From Sweltsa coloradensis (lineage: Eukaryota; Arthropoda; Insecta; Plecoptera; Chloroperlidae): 64,000 nt of DNA. The position numbers were made by a program, and so were the translations under genes. How positions within the stretch are numbered: the stretch's first letter is position 1; every line of letters starts with the position of its first letter. Under the pieces are notes generated by a model, which searched no databases, was not told where the DNA came from, and saw only the letters and a list, made by a program, of their open reading frames with translations. The DNA is taken from the NCBI GenBank assembly GCA_024449915.1, contig JAMZAV010000100.1, positions 558,001 to 622,000 on the forward strand, written 5' to 3'. Shown one piece after another: positions 11,902 to 23,782 of the stretch.

Positions 11902-13204
11902 AAATCAGTTAAACCTTAACGATGCATGGTTGTGAGAGGCTTGCTTGGAAATGATAATGAGGCGCATGTAACTAAACGCGAACAACTACTTCTGCGTGTG
12001 AGTACAAGAGCAATTAAAACACAGGTCTGTCTTTGTCATCAGGTACTAGTGAGGGCAAGTAGTCATTAACCTTTTAGAAGTTTGACGCTCAAGAAGATCT
12101 TGCTCTTAGTCAACGTACGCTACAGCAACTATTCTTCGAGTGTGGTGTACTTTACAAATAAGATGTTTATTTTGTGTTTTGAGTTGCAGTTATGTGAGGG
12201 AAAACTCACTTGTGTGCAGAGACAATCTTGTGAAACTTACTCGTACAGGTTATTTTCTGAAATAAATAAATACACAGAAAGTAATAATATTAGTGATTCT
12301 GTATTCATGAAGCGTCCGTCATACAGGCTCAATCCCCGGTGGAGACACTTTTTCATTTCTTTTTTGGTGTTCAATTAATGTTACTCTTTCATTCAGACAA
12401 CTTTCATGGACTTTTAAGATTTTGACCCTAGGGTGATAACAATAGCCTTAATTTGAACATAATAATTAATATTATTACTTTCTGTGTATTTATTAATTTC
12501 TGAAAATAACCTTTAACAATTAAGACGAAACAATGTGTTTCTTGAGCACATTTGCGTCAAGAGCATTTATTCAAATGATATATCAAATATAAATTTGATT
12601 AGTTGGATGTATTTTAAATCAAATGCAGCACATACGATACAGTTACACACTAAACCAACATTTTACATAAAATACACGCTAAAGTTTACATACATTCTGA
12701 ACACTTTATTTAAACCCATTTTATCTAAAGCTTGGGTTTTACAAATGTGTTGTACTTTTAACAACACCACCATTACAAATATATTTTAAATCATTATGTA
12801 AACTGTGATAAAGTGTTTTGTGCGTTTATTTCCCACGCTAAATTTACCTTGCATTATTCCGCTTGTAGATTTCCCGTCGTTTATAACTGTCGTCGTGTAA
12901 TCGATAGATCAACGTGCCTAATTTAGAAAATTCTCTCGTGTTTCAGAAAAAGTAGCGATTTGTTTTAAGTCTCCTGTGAACCGTAAGCTGAACTCAAGAG
13001 CACTTGCTTGGTCTCTGTGTAAGTTTACCTCACTAGAAACTCGCTCTAAACTCACAGGCGAGGAAACCTCAAGTGGTAGACACAGAGCTCGCCACTTGTT
13101 GTCTCAATAACGCCTTTCACATCAGAGAGTAGCCAACAGTGTCCAATCCTTTTGAAAGAGAATCTTTCCGAGTACAGTACTGGTCGTTCCGAGACTGCAG
13201 TAAT
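11902..13204. other. No gene recognised apart from a foldback at 12247-12513
   Basis: The frames at 12082-12378 and 12535-12789 show no domain. The only structure is the inverted repeat listed separately. Confidence 0.35.
12247..12513. repeat. Foldback with tRNA-like B box in its loop
   Basis: GGTTATTTTCTGAAATAAAT plus ACACAGAAAGTAATAAT at 12247-12295 is inverted at about 12460-12513. The roughly 165-nt loop contains GGCTCAATCCCCGG, similar to a tRNA box B. It may be an inverted pair of SINE 3' parts. Confidence 0.55.
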
Positions 13205-13510
13205 TTGCCGTTTAAAAAAAGGTTTTTCCCAATGTTATTTTACTCCGTTCAGTTGGTAACAAGGAGTATAGTATGCAGTAGTGGTCAACCGGTTTTTTCA
13301 ACGTAATTTTATTGCTCTAGTGGGTGAAAAGGAGTATAGTATACAGTAGTGGTCAACCGGTTTTTCAATGTAATTTTAACTTTTTACTGCATTCAGTGGG
13401 TGACAATGAGTAAAGTATATAGTTGTCGCTTCTATTTTGAAATAATCAGTTTAAATCCGGTTTTTTAAATGTAACTTAACGTCAACCAGTGGGTGACAAT
13501 AATAGTGTAG
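13205..13510. repeat. Degenerate tandem repeat, about 4 units
   Basis: Units contain CCGGTTTTTTCAAYGTAATTT, CAGTGGGTGA and GGAGTATAGTAT, repeated roughly every 80-110 bp and drifting at both edges. It looks like an old minisatellite. Confidence 0.65.
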
Positions 13511-13994
13511 TCAGATCGCGCTCACGCTGTCTTGTCGGTCTTGGGCAGCTACCCTTAGGAATAAGTTGGCGTGGTTTAGACGTCGAATTGTTATATTTTC
13601 TCTGCAATCTCTGCTGGCCAGATGTTTGAGTGGATCATTAAATTAGGTTTACTGGCAAAACGACTATTTAAGAACCTTAAAAATCCAAAATTTACTGTCG
13701 CACCCTGCTGGATAAGTCTTGATTCAATGAAAGTCGTATTACAAAGTGAAATCTACTCTAGACATCTTGAAATTCGTGTTTTCTTAAGTAATATTAAAAA
13801 TAAAAATGATTTTAACATGTACAACACCCGCAACGCTTTCTTGAAAATATGTGTAGTGCACACAATTACATGCTCCTCTTATAACTAGGTATTTTGGATT
13901 ACGGTTTTGTTTTAAAGGGTCTGTTTAAAAGGACTCAATCCCTTGCATTCGATAAAGGACTGAAGAAAACTTTGGAAAAAGCTTTAAATCAGGT

Positions 13995-14065
13995 TTTCGG
14001 GTGGCGAATATCGAGCCAGGGACTACCCGAATCAGAGTCGTGCGCTTTGTACTTGAGATAAATAT
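13995..14065 (-). mobile_element. tRNA-derived SINE head
   Basis: The minus strand reads GCGCACGACTCTGATTCGG, then TAGTCCCTGGCTCGATATTC. This aligns with the plus-strand SINE at 37345 (GCGCTTGACTCTGATACGGG, then GGTCCCGGGTCGAAACTC). Two matching copies support a dispersed tRNA-derived family. Confidence 0.55.
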
Positions 14066-16230
14066 CATAATAATTCTACTATAGTCAAAGTCATAAATTA
14101 TATTTCATTCGTCTGAAACAAGCATTTTCAACACATTAAAAAACAACTTAACTATTTGATATTTTGCAAGCCACCTGCCACATAAAACACATCCAAGCAT
14201 CTGATGATTACTGAAGTTATTATGAATTGATATTAACCGAAACAGTTCTGTATAACATTTTTTAAGCAGACACTCGACTTAAATTTGAGTGAGGTTACAG
14301 CTTTCTTCATTTACCGACGACTAAATAAGCTTAGTCAGTTTCTAACAGCTTTGGTTTACATTCACTGGGCTCCATGCGTCAAATCAACGCCTATTAAGCG
14401 AGAAAAGTAGATTCCAAACTTAACAACAACCTGGCGCGGCTTAGCAGAGGATAAACGGTGCGGAGTTAATGTACGCGTGGCTTTCAGCCCATGGGAAAAC
14501 AAGGTTTCTTGGGGTAGAACGCAAGATCTTCCTTATTACTACAGCGAATTTATTCGCAAGTGAGGGAATTTTTGACAATTCACAAGGTAGATTTTATAGC
14601 ATTGAAAACAGCTACGACGTTCCGGACTGTATTGTAAACCTTGTGGAAATATATTATTTTTTATGATTTCTGTTAAATTTTTTTAAACGACGCACTCAAC
14701 ATTCATTTATCCGTTTACTTGCCACGTTTTCAAGGCAGAATAATACTGGAACTTTATATGAATGATTATTTATAATATAATCCACTCCTTTCATAACGTG
14801 CGATTTAAAATAAGGAAAGCAAATGAGATTTCACAAAGATTTCACAGAAATGTCATACTTATTAAATCAACAGATTTCAAATTTCGCAGGCTTTTAGTCT
14901 TAGCCTTCATAAAAAGTCATTCTTTGCTGTAAAAATATTCCCTATTTCAGTGTTAATTATTGATTAAAAATCTCGCTATTCATATCAAAATAATTGAATA
15001 TGTAAAATTATTTTTTTCCGTTAACTAGCCAAGATCTCGTTAATATTTTACCCCGGAGTTCCGAACGCTGCAAATAGTTGAAAAATAAGATATTTTATTT
15101 TATTATGCTGCAATTGTTACCCATAAGCCCACATACATATCAAATCTTGAGTCTATAGATTAAAAAGTGGCCAGATAACTCCCGGCGTCGATAATCCTGA
15201 CAAGACTGTTCTTAGATCTTCTTGAGTCATAAGGCAAATGCTAACATACTTTTCCATGACACGCCACTGTCCCAGAGCTTTAAAATGCTGCATTGATAGT
15301 TTGTTTAGAATATTAAAATAGAGTTAAAGTAAAAGTTAAGCCATTTGTAAAAAGTAAGTCGATTTTATTATTTACATTTGGATTTATTTCTACATATGGA
15401 CAAACTAGAATATAGTTTATAGTCTATACAAAAATGTTAGACATTATATTGCATAGAAATAGCCAATCAATTTGTTGACGTACACCGCGTCTGTTGACCA
15501 GATAGGTCCTATGTTAGTTACTAAGAAGATTGTGCTACATTCAAATATCAAACTGATACTTAACCATTTTCCTCAATGACAAATCAGGTGGTAAAATGCC
15601 AATTTGGCACGCCATTATTCCGAATTCTCATTTGTAATTTTTAAATCAATTCTAACCCATCGAACCTTAGTTGTAACGATTTAATCTACACCAAAGACAA
15701 TGACTACAGCATCTTTCCGAATCTCGAGTTTCTAAATAAAGCAGATGCTACCTCTAGCGGCAACTACGCCAACTATTCTCAAACCAAAATGAGCATGCTA
15801 ATCTCAAGGATCCAATCGAAGCAGTACGCATGTCTAAGCGAGTTCCTCAAAGAAAGAGCTCACTTATGAATGAAGAGCTATTTCCGCACACTTCACTTTT
15901 CGTAACTCTATTAACCTTAAATTAATGAGTATAATTTGCCATGAACTAATTACATTTTAATAACTTTGGCGTAAAGTCAGGTAAATCGTAGCCAGAATCG
16001 AAACGGTTGAAAATAGAGCAACCGAGATAATAAAGTAAATGAAGTGCATTGCACATACGCAATAGCTTACTCTCGCAGCATGCCATGTGGTGAGATAATA
16101 TTCAATAAACATTTCAGAACAGTCGCACACCAACATTTATACCTTGTCACTAGTTTATGATAATGTGATGCCAACTATAATAAGTACATAGTACACTGTG
16201 ATTGAATTAGAAGACTTTGTAGTAGAAGTA
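14066..16230. other. No gene recognised
   Basis: The 65-codon frame at 14469-14666 has no recognisable motif, and no repeat ends were seen. Confidence 0.35.
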
Positions 16231-16234
16231 TACG

Positions 16235-17180
16235 TTGGAGAGTGAGGCTCCAAAGATTCATTACTTTCTTGTCCGTCCTTCCGTCTGCGCGTTTCACGTC
16301 TCACGATATAAACAAAACACGACATCCGATTGTGATGCAGTTTTGTTGTTATTTTGTTTAAATATCAACAGAATGTTTTTGGTGACATTGTGGGTCAGCG
16401 GGACTTACGAGTATTGACATATCAAAACCCGGCACCTCCACCAACAATGATATTTAAAGGGGTATTCACCCGCTAAACTAAAAAAATATATTTCATTCAG
16501 ACGAACTAGCAATGAATTTAGAAAGTAACAGAAAAATTATTGGGTCCACCATGGCCCGATTATTTTGTCAAACTCGATGATTTTCGAGCTAGGTCCCATC
16601 GGCAAAAATCTTCCATAAGAAATAACATGGGGACGATCTTTATGCCCAGTGACCTTGGGAGTATTTTGATCCAAAAACATATTGACCATTATTGACGTAC
16701 TCGTCACCTTCTTCTGTAAACCCGCTATATTTTGTTTTGTAATTTGGGCAAGTGATTCGGTCAAAATATGCTGATTACCAAGAAATGGTGTGATTTTGGA
16801 AGGCATATTTTTGCATGTTTGAGTGAATATTTGAGCACAGTTTCAAGACACGATCTTATAAAGGGCTATCTTAGATTGGTACGATCGAGGCCGTCGTTAT
16901 ACTCACTTCGTACGTTAGCGACAGCCTCGGTACTATATGGAACCAAAACTTAGCAGGCTAAACCCGATTTAAGAAATTCACCAATTTCAGGATCAATAAA
17001 CTTAAAAATATTCGTGTAAAATCACAGTAACAAGATATAATTTTTGTGTAGTATTGTGCTATAGATTATGTGGATAAAATATTGTTTGGGGTAATAGCCC
17101 CTTAACGTTGCGAAGGAACGTATTGTTTGACTTTTGTAATCTTCTTGGAAGCTCAGTTAAAAAAGTAGCTTCGCTCCCTT
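16235..17180 (+). mobile_element. Repeat family A copy (A5), interrupted by a TTAA element
   Basis: The left part has TCCGTCCTTCCGTCTGCGCG, CACGTCTCACGAT and CGGCACCTCCACC up to 16450. The right part resumes after 17105 and ends GTAGCTTCGCTCCCTT at 17180. The break falls at the TTTAA-containing spot that is continuous in A1, so the TTAA element used a natural site within A. Confidence 0.6.
16454..17105. mobile_element. TTAA-flanked MITE (T5)
   Basis: TTAA at both edges, with inverted ends AGGGGTATTCACCC and (reverse of the right end) GGGGCTATTACCCC. It is homologous along its length to 53247-54437. A TTAA target is typical of piggyBac and Kolobok superfamilies; with no transposase present the superfamily is open. 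Confidence 0.65.
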
Positions 17181-17184
17181 GTAA

Positions 17185-17620
17185 AGGTCCTTCTCATATA
17201 AGTGGCAGTATTAGCAGTGACAACTGTCCTCTTGCACATGCACAACGCCAGAGACTCTCTGTTTCGGGAGTTCGCAATCTGATTTACGCCACCAATAATC
17301 CTAACAGACTGTGATTTGAGTTTTAAAAAAAATCAGTCGTTAATGTGAATGCTGGAATTGAGTCCTCTCAAACAGCCAGTATAATTACACCCAAATATAT
17401 ATTTAAGTCACCTGAAGAGGGTCATACCTTGATAAAAGGGTGTGTACCCTACAGCGGGCATCCCTACGAAAAACTTGATTTACCTCTTGGAAATTGCATG
17501 TAAAATATGTTTCCTGTTATTCTAAAGTCTATATTGTACTGATTTGTTTCCTGTTTACGAAGGATTTCTGAAAAGATGACTTCATGAATGAGCCACTTTA
17601 TGTATTTAAAAAAATCAAAT
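17185..17620. other. No gene recognised
   Basis: Nothing beyond short spurious frames was seen. Confidence 0.4.
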
Positions 17621-17628
17621 CACCTGGT

Positions 17629-18546
17629 CAGGCGCGTCGGAACGTTTTGAAAGTTGGGGGGGGGCAAATCCATTAGTAGAGTTTGTAGGGTACCGCAGGG
17701 GTCTGGGGCGATGCCCCAGCCGCCGGAGGCCCTTTTCGCCGAAGGCGAAAAAAATTTTACTATATACTACAGTTATTTCGTCATGTTTTAACTGCACTCG
17801 GACTCTGTAACCAATGTTTTACATCAACAATCTGCGATCTAAAAACTCAAAAAATTAACGTGAAGTGGCCCATTTTAATAAATTACAACTTTTTTTATGT
17901 AATGACGAAGCATACAGGCAAACATATTTGTTTTTCCCTCTCCTTAAAAAATACGAACTGAAGGCTGTTTACCCGTTTCATATTTAAAATTACGATATCA
18001 ATTCAATCTTTAACACCATTAAACACGAAACACTACACGCACACAATTTACACTTCACACTACACTACTAACACTCTAAGAGGAATAATCTACCCACTTC
18101 GCTATAAACACAGTCACTACAATACTCGAAAGATGACTGAACAGTGAACACATAAAGATGCGACACGAGCGAACCAAATCCCAACTTGTGTCTGCCAATA
18201 ACTCTAGCAAATCATTCAAAGGGATGTTTGGATTTGACATGAGTCTGAGTCACGTGTCCACTCTCACTGAAGTGAGTGACCGGCACACAATACAAGACGG
18301 GTGGCTGGTTATAAAGATAGTCGGATCGACGGTTCAGGCATGGGGTACGTCAGCCAACCTAACGTTCCTACTATTGTTGGATTGTTTCATCCTGAATTGT
18401 TGACAGGATCATTCGACGTTGCTTTCCCAAAAATTAGAGTAGAAATCTTGATTTTTCAACTCTAAAATCTGCCCCCCTATGCCCCCATGGCATGAAAGTT
18501 AGGGGGGGCAATGCCCCCCTTGCCCCCCCCTGTTCCGACGCCACTG
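17629..18546. mobile_element. Non-autonomous hAT element, 918 bp
   Basis: An 8-bp duplication CACCTGGT stands at 17621-17628 and 18547-18554. The ends are CAGGCGCGTCGGAAC and, inverted on the right, CAGTGGCGTCGGAAC. An 8-bp duplication with CAG-type ends is the hAT signature. Subterminal G runs and the palindromic CTGGGGCGATGCCCCAG are present. Body motifs TTATTTCGTCATGTTTTAAC and TCTGCGATCTAAAAACT recur in the hAT element at 45059. No transposase is encoded. Confidence 0.9.
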
Positions 18547-18554
18547 CACCTGGT

Positions 18555-20300
18555 CATCAGTTCTACTTACAAAATATGTATTGTGTATCTAAATACATCT
18601 TTCTTCTAAATAAATTGTTATGAAAATTTCCCCGAAGGACATCCAAACTAACTTTTCCGTTTCGGCCGTGTAGAGCCATAGGCTATCAACACTACATACG
18701 CAAAGTCATTGTTTTAAAATATTATTTATAGCTTGTTGCGGTTTCAGCAAACGCTAAAAACCAAGAAACATCTAAGAAAAACAACATTTTCCACCTTTTT
18801 ATGACCTCATTGATCATCGTAAAACGCCAACAAGTAGTAAGCCGTATTGTATAGATCTCTATTACGATGAAATTTATCTTCGCGCTCTCCCATTGAATTT
18901 ACTCAATTTCTAAAATGTTTGTGTAATTCATTTTTCGTTCTTTACCGTTCTTTTAAAGCAAAGTGGATGTATGAATTAACTCTAATAAAAGCTCAAATTA
19001 CTTCTCGTTGAAACTGGAAAAGTCTGTATTTAGTTCGAATTATAGTTTCAATCGTAAAGTGGAACACATGGCTAACAAAGTTAACAAAACAAAACAAAAT
19101 ATACGTAGCATTTATTTTGAAGAGCGGAAGAAATATCCAGGAAGATTAGTTACGCTGGTAAACTGACGCTTTAGTATTGCAAAGTTTAGCTTGTACAAAA
19201 TACGGATAAATAAAGTTGTCAGCAAAACAATATTATAAATTGTGGACACACACTGTGATATATACGACGTATTTGAAATGACCGTTTTCACATCAAGCAC
19301 TAAATTTGAATAGGTTAATCGCTCTGAAATCAAAATCCGACACCAAAATGGATAGTTTTCAAGTCTATGATAACAATTTTAATTCAATGCATGTTTAATA
19401 CAATCCTCTCACCCTTAAGGACTAACCCATGACAGTAATGGTACAATATGAAATGAAATTTGAAAAAACTCTTAATATTATAACTTTCAACAGGAGACAA
19501 TGGGCAACGAATATTTTAAAGCTCTCTGTACATGGTAATAATCTAACACATAAAATCCATGTATCATGCACCGCTTCAATGAATGAAATTTATTATCGAA
19601 AGAAACTGAAACTCTTATTTACGCACGTTTCACAACCTAGCGCCATAGAAGCCGGAAGTGGGTGATTCGACCAATCTCGATGAAGCAGTGCTCCGTAGCG
19701 CTGAGAAGCGACGAAGTTGGTTGAATCCAGCTATAGCTTGTTTCAGCCGGTAGCGCAGAAGCTGTTTCTGGTCCGCAGCTTTAGAGCTCTTGACCGGAAG
19801 ACGTCCTCGATATAATTTCATAGTAATCAACTATGGTTTAATACGTATTCAAGTTAATGCTCACTAAATTGTTAATGCATGCACTATAGTACGATTTAAA
19901 GCCGGAAATAAAGTAAGTACCATTGCAACTCTTATTTATTTTATTACACTTTCTGGAGTGGTGTTGAATGGAGCATAAAGCGCCGGCGCTCGCTAACGTC
20001 TAGATAGTGAAACAAGCAAAAACAAACAAACTTGCATACAACCCTCTTCTTAATCAGGAGCTTCTGATCTTTAATAAATAATGTAAGTTAAGTAATAAAA
20101 TTCGTATTTTAGTGTACTCACTAAGTCACAACTGATTTTCAGTGGGGGACATAGTTTTAAAGCAGACCAAGCCAACCGTGTAAGCGCCGACACCATCGCC
20201 AGCGTCTGGTACTCCAGTGAACTGCGTAGGCCTATATTATCCCCAAACACAATTAATCGATTTCTCGATTTGGTTAATCGGTAAACACTCCCGTAGGTGT
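18555..20300. other. No gene recognised; GC-richer island 19635-19830
   Basis: At 19635-19830 GC content rises, with GAAGCCGGAAGTGGG and TAGCGCAGAAGC phrases, but no reading frame or element ends could be assigned. Confidence 0.35.
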
Positions 20301-20301
20301 A

Positions 20302-20413
20302 ATTGTTATTATTTACTACAATTCAGAAATTAAAAATGTCCGCCCCAACCGGGAATCGAACCACGGTTGGGGCGGACTTTTTTAATTTCTGAATTGTAGT
20401 AAATAATAACAAT
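20302..20413. repeat. Near-perfect hairpin with a tRNA B box in the loop
   Basis: Two 49-nt arms (20302-20350 and 20365-20413) match at 48 of 49 positions. The 14-nt loop, on the minus strand, reads GTGGTTCGATTCCC, a tRNA T-loop/box B consensus. The arms include GTCCGCCCCAACC. It looks like two SINE 3' halves joined head to head, or a hairpin-forming RNA. Confidence 0.75.
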
Positions 20414-21544
20414 GAATCGAGATGCATATACAAGCATTTTAAATTGAAAATAAAGTAAATTAAATGAATTTTAAATTTATTATCAAATTTACGAACACAT
20501 GATAATTGATAAACTCATATAAATTGGGCTGGCCAAACCTTAGTTACAGTATAAAATATTTTAAACTTTGGAGCGTTTTTAATAAATAAATATATTAGAC
20601 TGGTATAACCAGGCATAACCTATATTGCCCAAAACACTTTTTCTCGTATCTATAATAAATAGTTGGTATTGTTGAAACACGATTTCAATTTAACGGTGAT
20701 CTTACTTGAATGTACATTGTACAATCTTGCAAATAAGATAAACGAGGGTATTGTGGTAATGCCCTGATTCTATCTGACACCACAGTGCACTCGCAATCCA
20801 ATAGTCTAGCGGCCAGACTGCGGGAGGGGGTGGGGATCACTCGACGTGCTGCTCTCCTACTTAAGTAATTAACTTAAAAAGAGTTAAGTAAGTAGTAGAG
20901 ACATAGCCAAACAGCGGATTACACGGACTAGATCCTGAAATTGAAAGCTTCAATCTTTATTCATGTATGATAACGACACTGTTGGGAGTTGCCGACGGAC
21001 TCTTCTATTCTGAAAGTCGCGTATAAGTTTATAGCTGCGAATTTGTAAAACACTTAATTACCAGATCAATGAAAGTGAGAACTCCCGAATGTTTAAGTAC
21101 CCAAAAGTTACTCTAGGAAGTGTGTTTTTTTTCAAAAAAAAATAGTTATGCATTTTTGGGCCTTTGATACAGAGTAACAAACCGCCTTTTAGTACCCTTT
21201 GCTTTACACTTTGAATCGATCATTCTTTATTTCACCTGCTATTTTAATCTTATCACCCATATAAGGTCACTATCCAGGTGGCATCAAGTTGTGCAGAACC
21301 ATGCTGTTCAACATACGAACTGTAAAGTAATTAAAAATTGAAGAAATACATAAATCACAATGCAACTGTTGATTGACAAATTAGTACGAACTAAAAATAG
21401 ATGTTTTAATGTCCAAGCGATCTGACATTCTCTACCAGGCTACTAAATTGAATGGGATTTATGAATTCTAATTAAAAATTCAGGTACGAAATAATGGATC
21501 AATTTCGGGCATAATCATTTAAAGATATTTTGATGTCTACTTTT
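20414..21544. other. No gene recognised
   Basis: AT-rich DNA with no clear ends, boxes or frames. Confidence 0.4.
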
Positions 21545-21545
21545 T

Positions 21546-22158
21546 TGGATGAGCATGTTGAGTGTAGCCGACTTAGCAAAAAATAAATTTGACTATTCTG
21601 AAAAAAGTAGCTCGGGTATATTTTTATGTTTTTTTAATCGCTCTCTACCAGAGAAACGGTTACTCTGATCTTGATGAAAACTTGAGGGAACCTTCGAAAT
21701 ACAAACTTTGATTTTACACGTTTTTGGTTACTATCGAAAAATGTTTTCGTGAAAATTTAACGTTTTGAGTATTTAAAAAAAAGTAAGATACATAGTAAAC
21801 TCAAAATGTTAGGGAGAATCAGAGAAGAGGCATAGCCCCATAGCAAGTTATGCCTTATTCTCTTCATTTCAACTAAATAAAAATAGGAAACAATTATTCA
21901 ATAAACAAAGAAAATGTTGTTGAATCAAAATATGGTAGGCCTAAAAATAGAACATACCTTTTAAATGAAAATTTAACTAAAATTATTATATTTTATCCTT
22001 TTTTAATTTGGAGCATCTTTGATTTCTAGAGGAACAGTATTCCATAAAGTAACGGCACGGTTATAAAAATGATTTTGGTGGATGAGGAATGCAATGAAAT
22101 TGGCGTCACACGATCATTCATCAACGCGACTATAAAATTCGTTCTCGAAGTGTCCTAT
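21546..22158 (+). mobile_element. Diverged Helentron-like element H5
   Basis: Starts TGGATGAGCATGTTGAG, carries CGCTCTCTACCAG and TTGATGAAAACTTGAGGG as in H4, and ends CATCAACGCGACTATAAA then CCTAT. The 3' CTAG is mutated. A LINE fragment lies inside it. Confidence 0.6.
21800..22095 (-). mobile_element. LINE 3' fragment inside H5
   Basis: The minus strand encodes NRAVTLWNTVPLEIKDAP, the conserved C-terminal region following the RT domain of jockey/CR1-like LINEs. It is followed by stops and a 3'-UTR-like GGCATAACTTGC stretch. It is heavily 5'-truncated, and its position inside H5 makes it the younger insertion. Confidence 0.6.
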
Positions 22159-22384
22159 TATTTCACACTTGTTGATCATTGTTCTTCTTCTTATGAGCGT
22201 AGTTTTATGTATTTGATCTTTTGCCCTTCTTGATGTCATGGATACATGTAAGCTAACATGTCAACTCCAATAAGTTACCTATTATATTCTGAAAGGTTAT
22301 TTTTCTCTTTACATTTTGTTGAGTTTTCACTTCTCCGAGTAGCGTCTACTTTACTCTATAGAACCCATTCTAAGCCACACACTA

Positions 22385-22440
22385 CAGAGCCATTAACTCA
22401 TTAGGCTTCAAGGGACGTTGGTTCGAATCCTCACAATGCA
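22385..22440 (+). mobile_element. tRNA-like fragment with box B
   Basis: GTTGGTTCGAATCCTCAC carries a good box B. The upstream half does not fold as a tRNA by eye, so a SINE or pseudo-tRNA remnant is likelier than a functional gene. Confidence 0.3.
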
Positions 22441-23100
22441 TTGCATTAATTGCATTATATACAAATCTCATTAATAAGAGATGAAAATCAAAAATATGAG
22501 AACGAGACATTTAAATAGTGTGGTAAAACACGTATGCTATCGGTGAGATCATAACTGTTTATGAAGCACGAAGTAAAGCTAAAAACTGGTTTACTAAAGT
22601 AGTGCATTACAGTGATTATTAGACGAGAGAGCGGAGCAACTGAGAATACAATTCAAGAAATATGGCACTTCCGTGATTCTGTGAGTGTGTGTGTACGTCG
22701 AAAATCAGCCGAATCGCTTAACAGATTGGGCTGAAATTTTAAACAGACATCCGGTATTAGTTTATTGAGAACTGCTAACAAAATCAGATAGATCCATTGC
22801 GCTTTAAAACCTACAAGAAATAATAAATTGAAAAATAGGCTGCAAATGTGTAGGAATACAACAATGGTTTTGTTTTTGAAAAAAATATTTTTGTTTGTTA
22901 TTTGTCTGGCTGTGGAAATGCAGTGCCCATGGTGTATCGAATCTTGCACGCTCAAGGAACCACAAATTTCCGTTTGGAGATTGAGTAAACCTTGCAATCT
23001 TTACATGTATTTCGTACTGGCTATGTTTTCCATAGTATTGTCACAGATAATAGAATACACTGCGTTATATGCATTTCAAAACATGTTTAATAATTTTTAA
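22441..23100. other. No gene recognised
   Basis: Overlapping frames on both strands (22653-22997 minus, 22828-23100 plus) shadow each other; the plus frame has hydrophobic stretches, but neither is recognised. Confidence 0.35.
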
Positions 23101-23124
23101 AATACAATCCAGAAATTTCAAAAT

Positions 23125-23193
23125 CTTTCCCGACCAGGGGATTGAACCCAGGTCCCCCACATTTCGGATATAAGGTCGCCTTAGCCAACTAGA
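23125..23193 (-). mobile_element. tRNA-derived SINE head abutting a Helentron-like end
   Basis: The minus strand reads AGTTGGCTAAGGCGACC (box A), an anticodon-arm-length spacer, then CCTGGGTTCAATCCCCTGG (T arm, box B). It aligns as a whole with a tRNA except for the anticodon arm. The CTAG end of E1 lies directly against its 5' side. Confidence 0.6.
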
Positions 23194-23400
23194 CTAGGAA
23201 AACGCCAAAGTCGTTGTTAGACGAGTGAGCGAGTCATGTGTTGAGTACCCGGGAACATTTGCATTCAAGTTTGATAATTATATATAATAGGGTTTTTAAG
23301 TCAAGTTGGTATAAGGGCGCGTGAACTTTAAGACCACAATGCTTCACTCTAGCATATGATGGGCTCACAGTTTCGGTACCTACCTTACAGAATTTCAGTT
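23194..23400 (-). mobile_element. Second Helentron-like family, copy E1
   Basis: On the minus strand it ends CGACTTTGGCGTTTTCCTAG, like E2. Internal motifs TACCCGGGAACATTTGCA and AAGGGCGCGTGAACT match E2. The other end is not clear, so the right boundary is approximate. Confidence 0.55.
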
Positions 23401-23782
23401 AGTTGTCGATCCAAACCAATCTCGTCAACGCCAATGCCATCGAATATGCGATTTAAAAGAAAGGACCCATGTTTTTTTTTATATTATATTTTTTGTACTT
23501 TGTTAAAGAAATTACAAAATAAATAAAAAAACAACAAATTTGACACTCTTTATGTCACAAGATTTTAGTAAAAACTGAGGACTTATAACGCAAACAACAC
23601 TTAAATTAAATAGTTAAGGTTATAGAAGTAGAAAAGATTGAGACATCATTCCTCATCATTCACATCATGAACTTACATTCCAATTGTAAGTTAACATTGT
23701 TGTTAACGATTTGGTTGATCAAACATCCCTGGTTGATTGTTTTATTACTAGCAATTCAGAATTAACGTACGATTGTTTTATT

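Noticed and set aside
23125..23193. Functional tRNA gene
   Set aside because: Boxes A and B are good, but the anticodon arm does not pair and the acceptor stem is missing, so a SINE head is the better reading.
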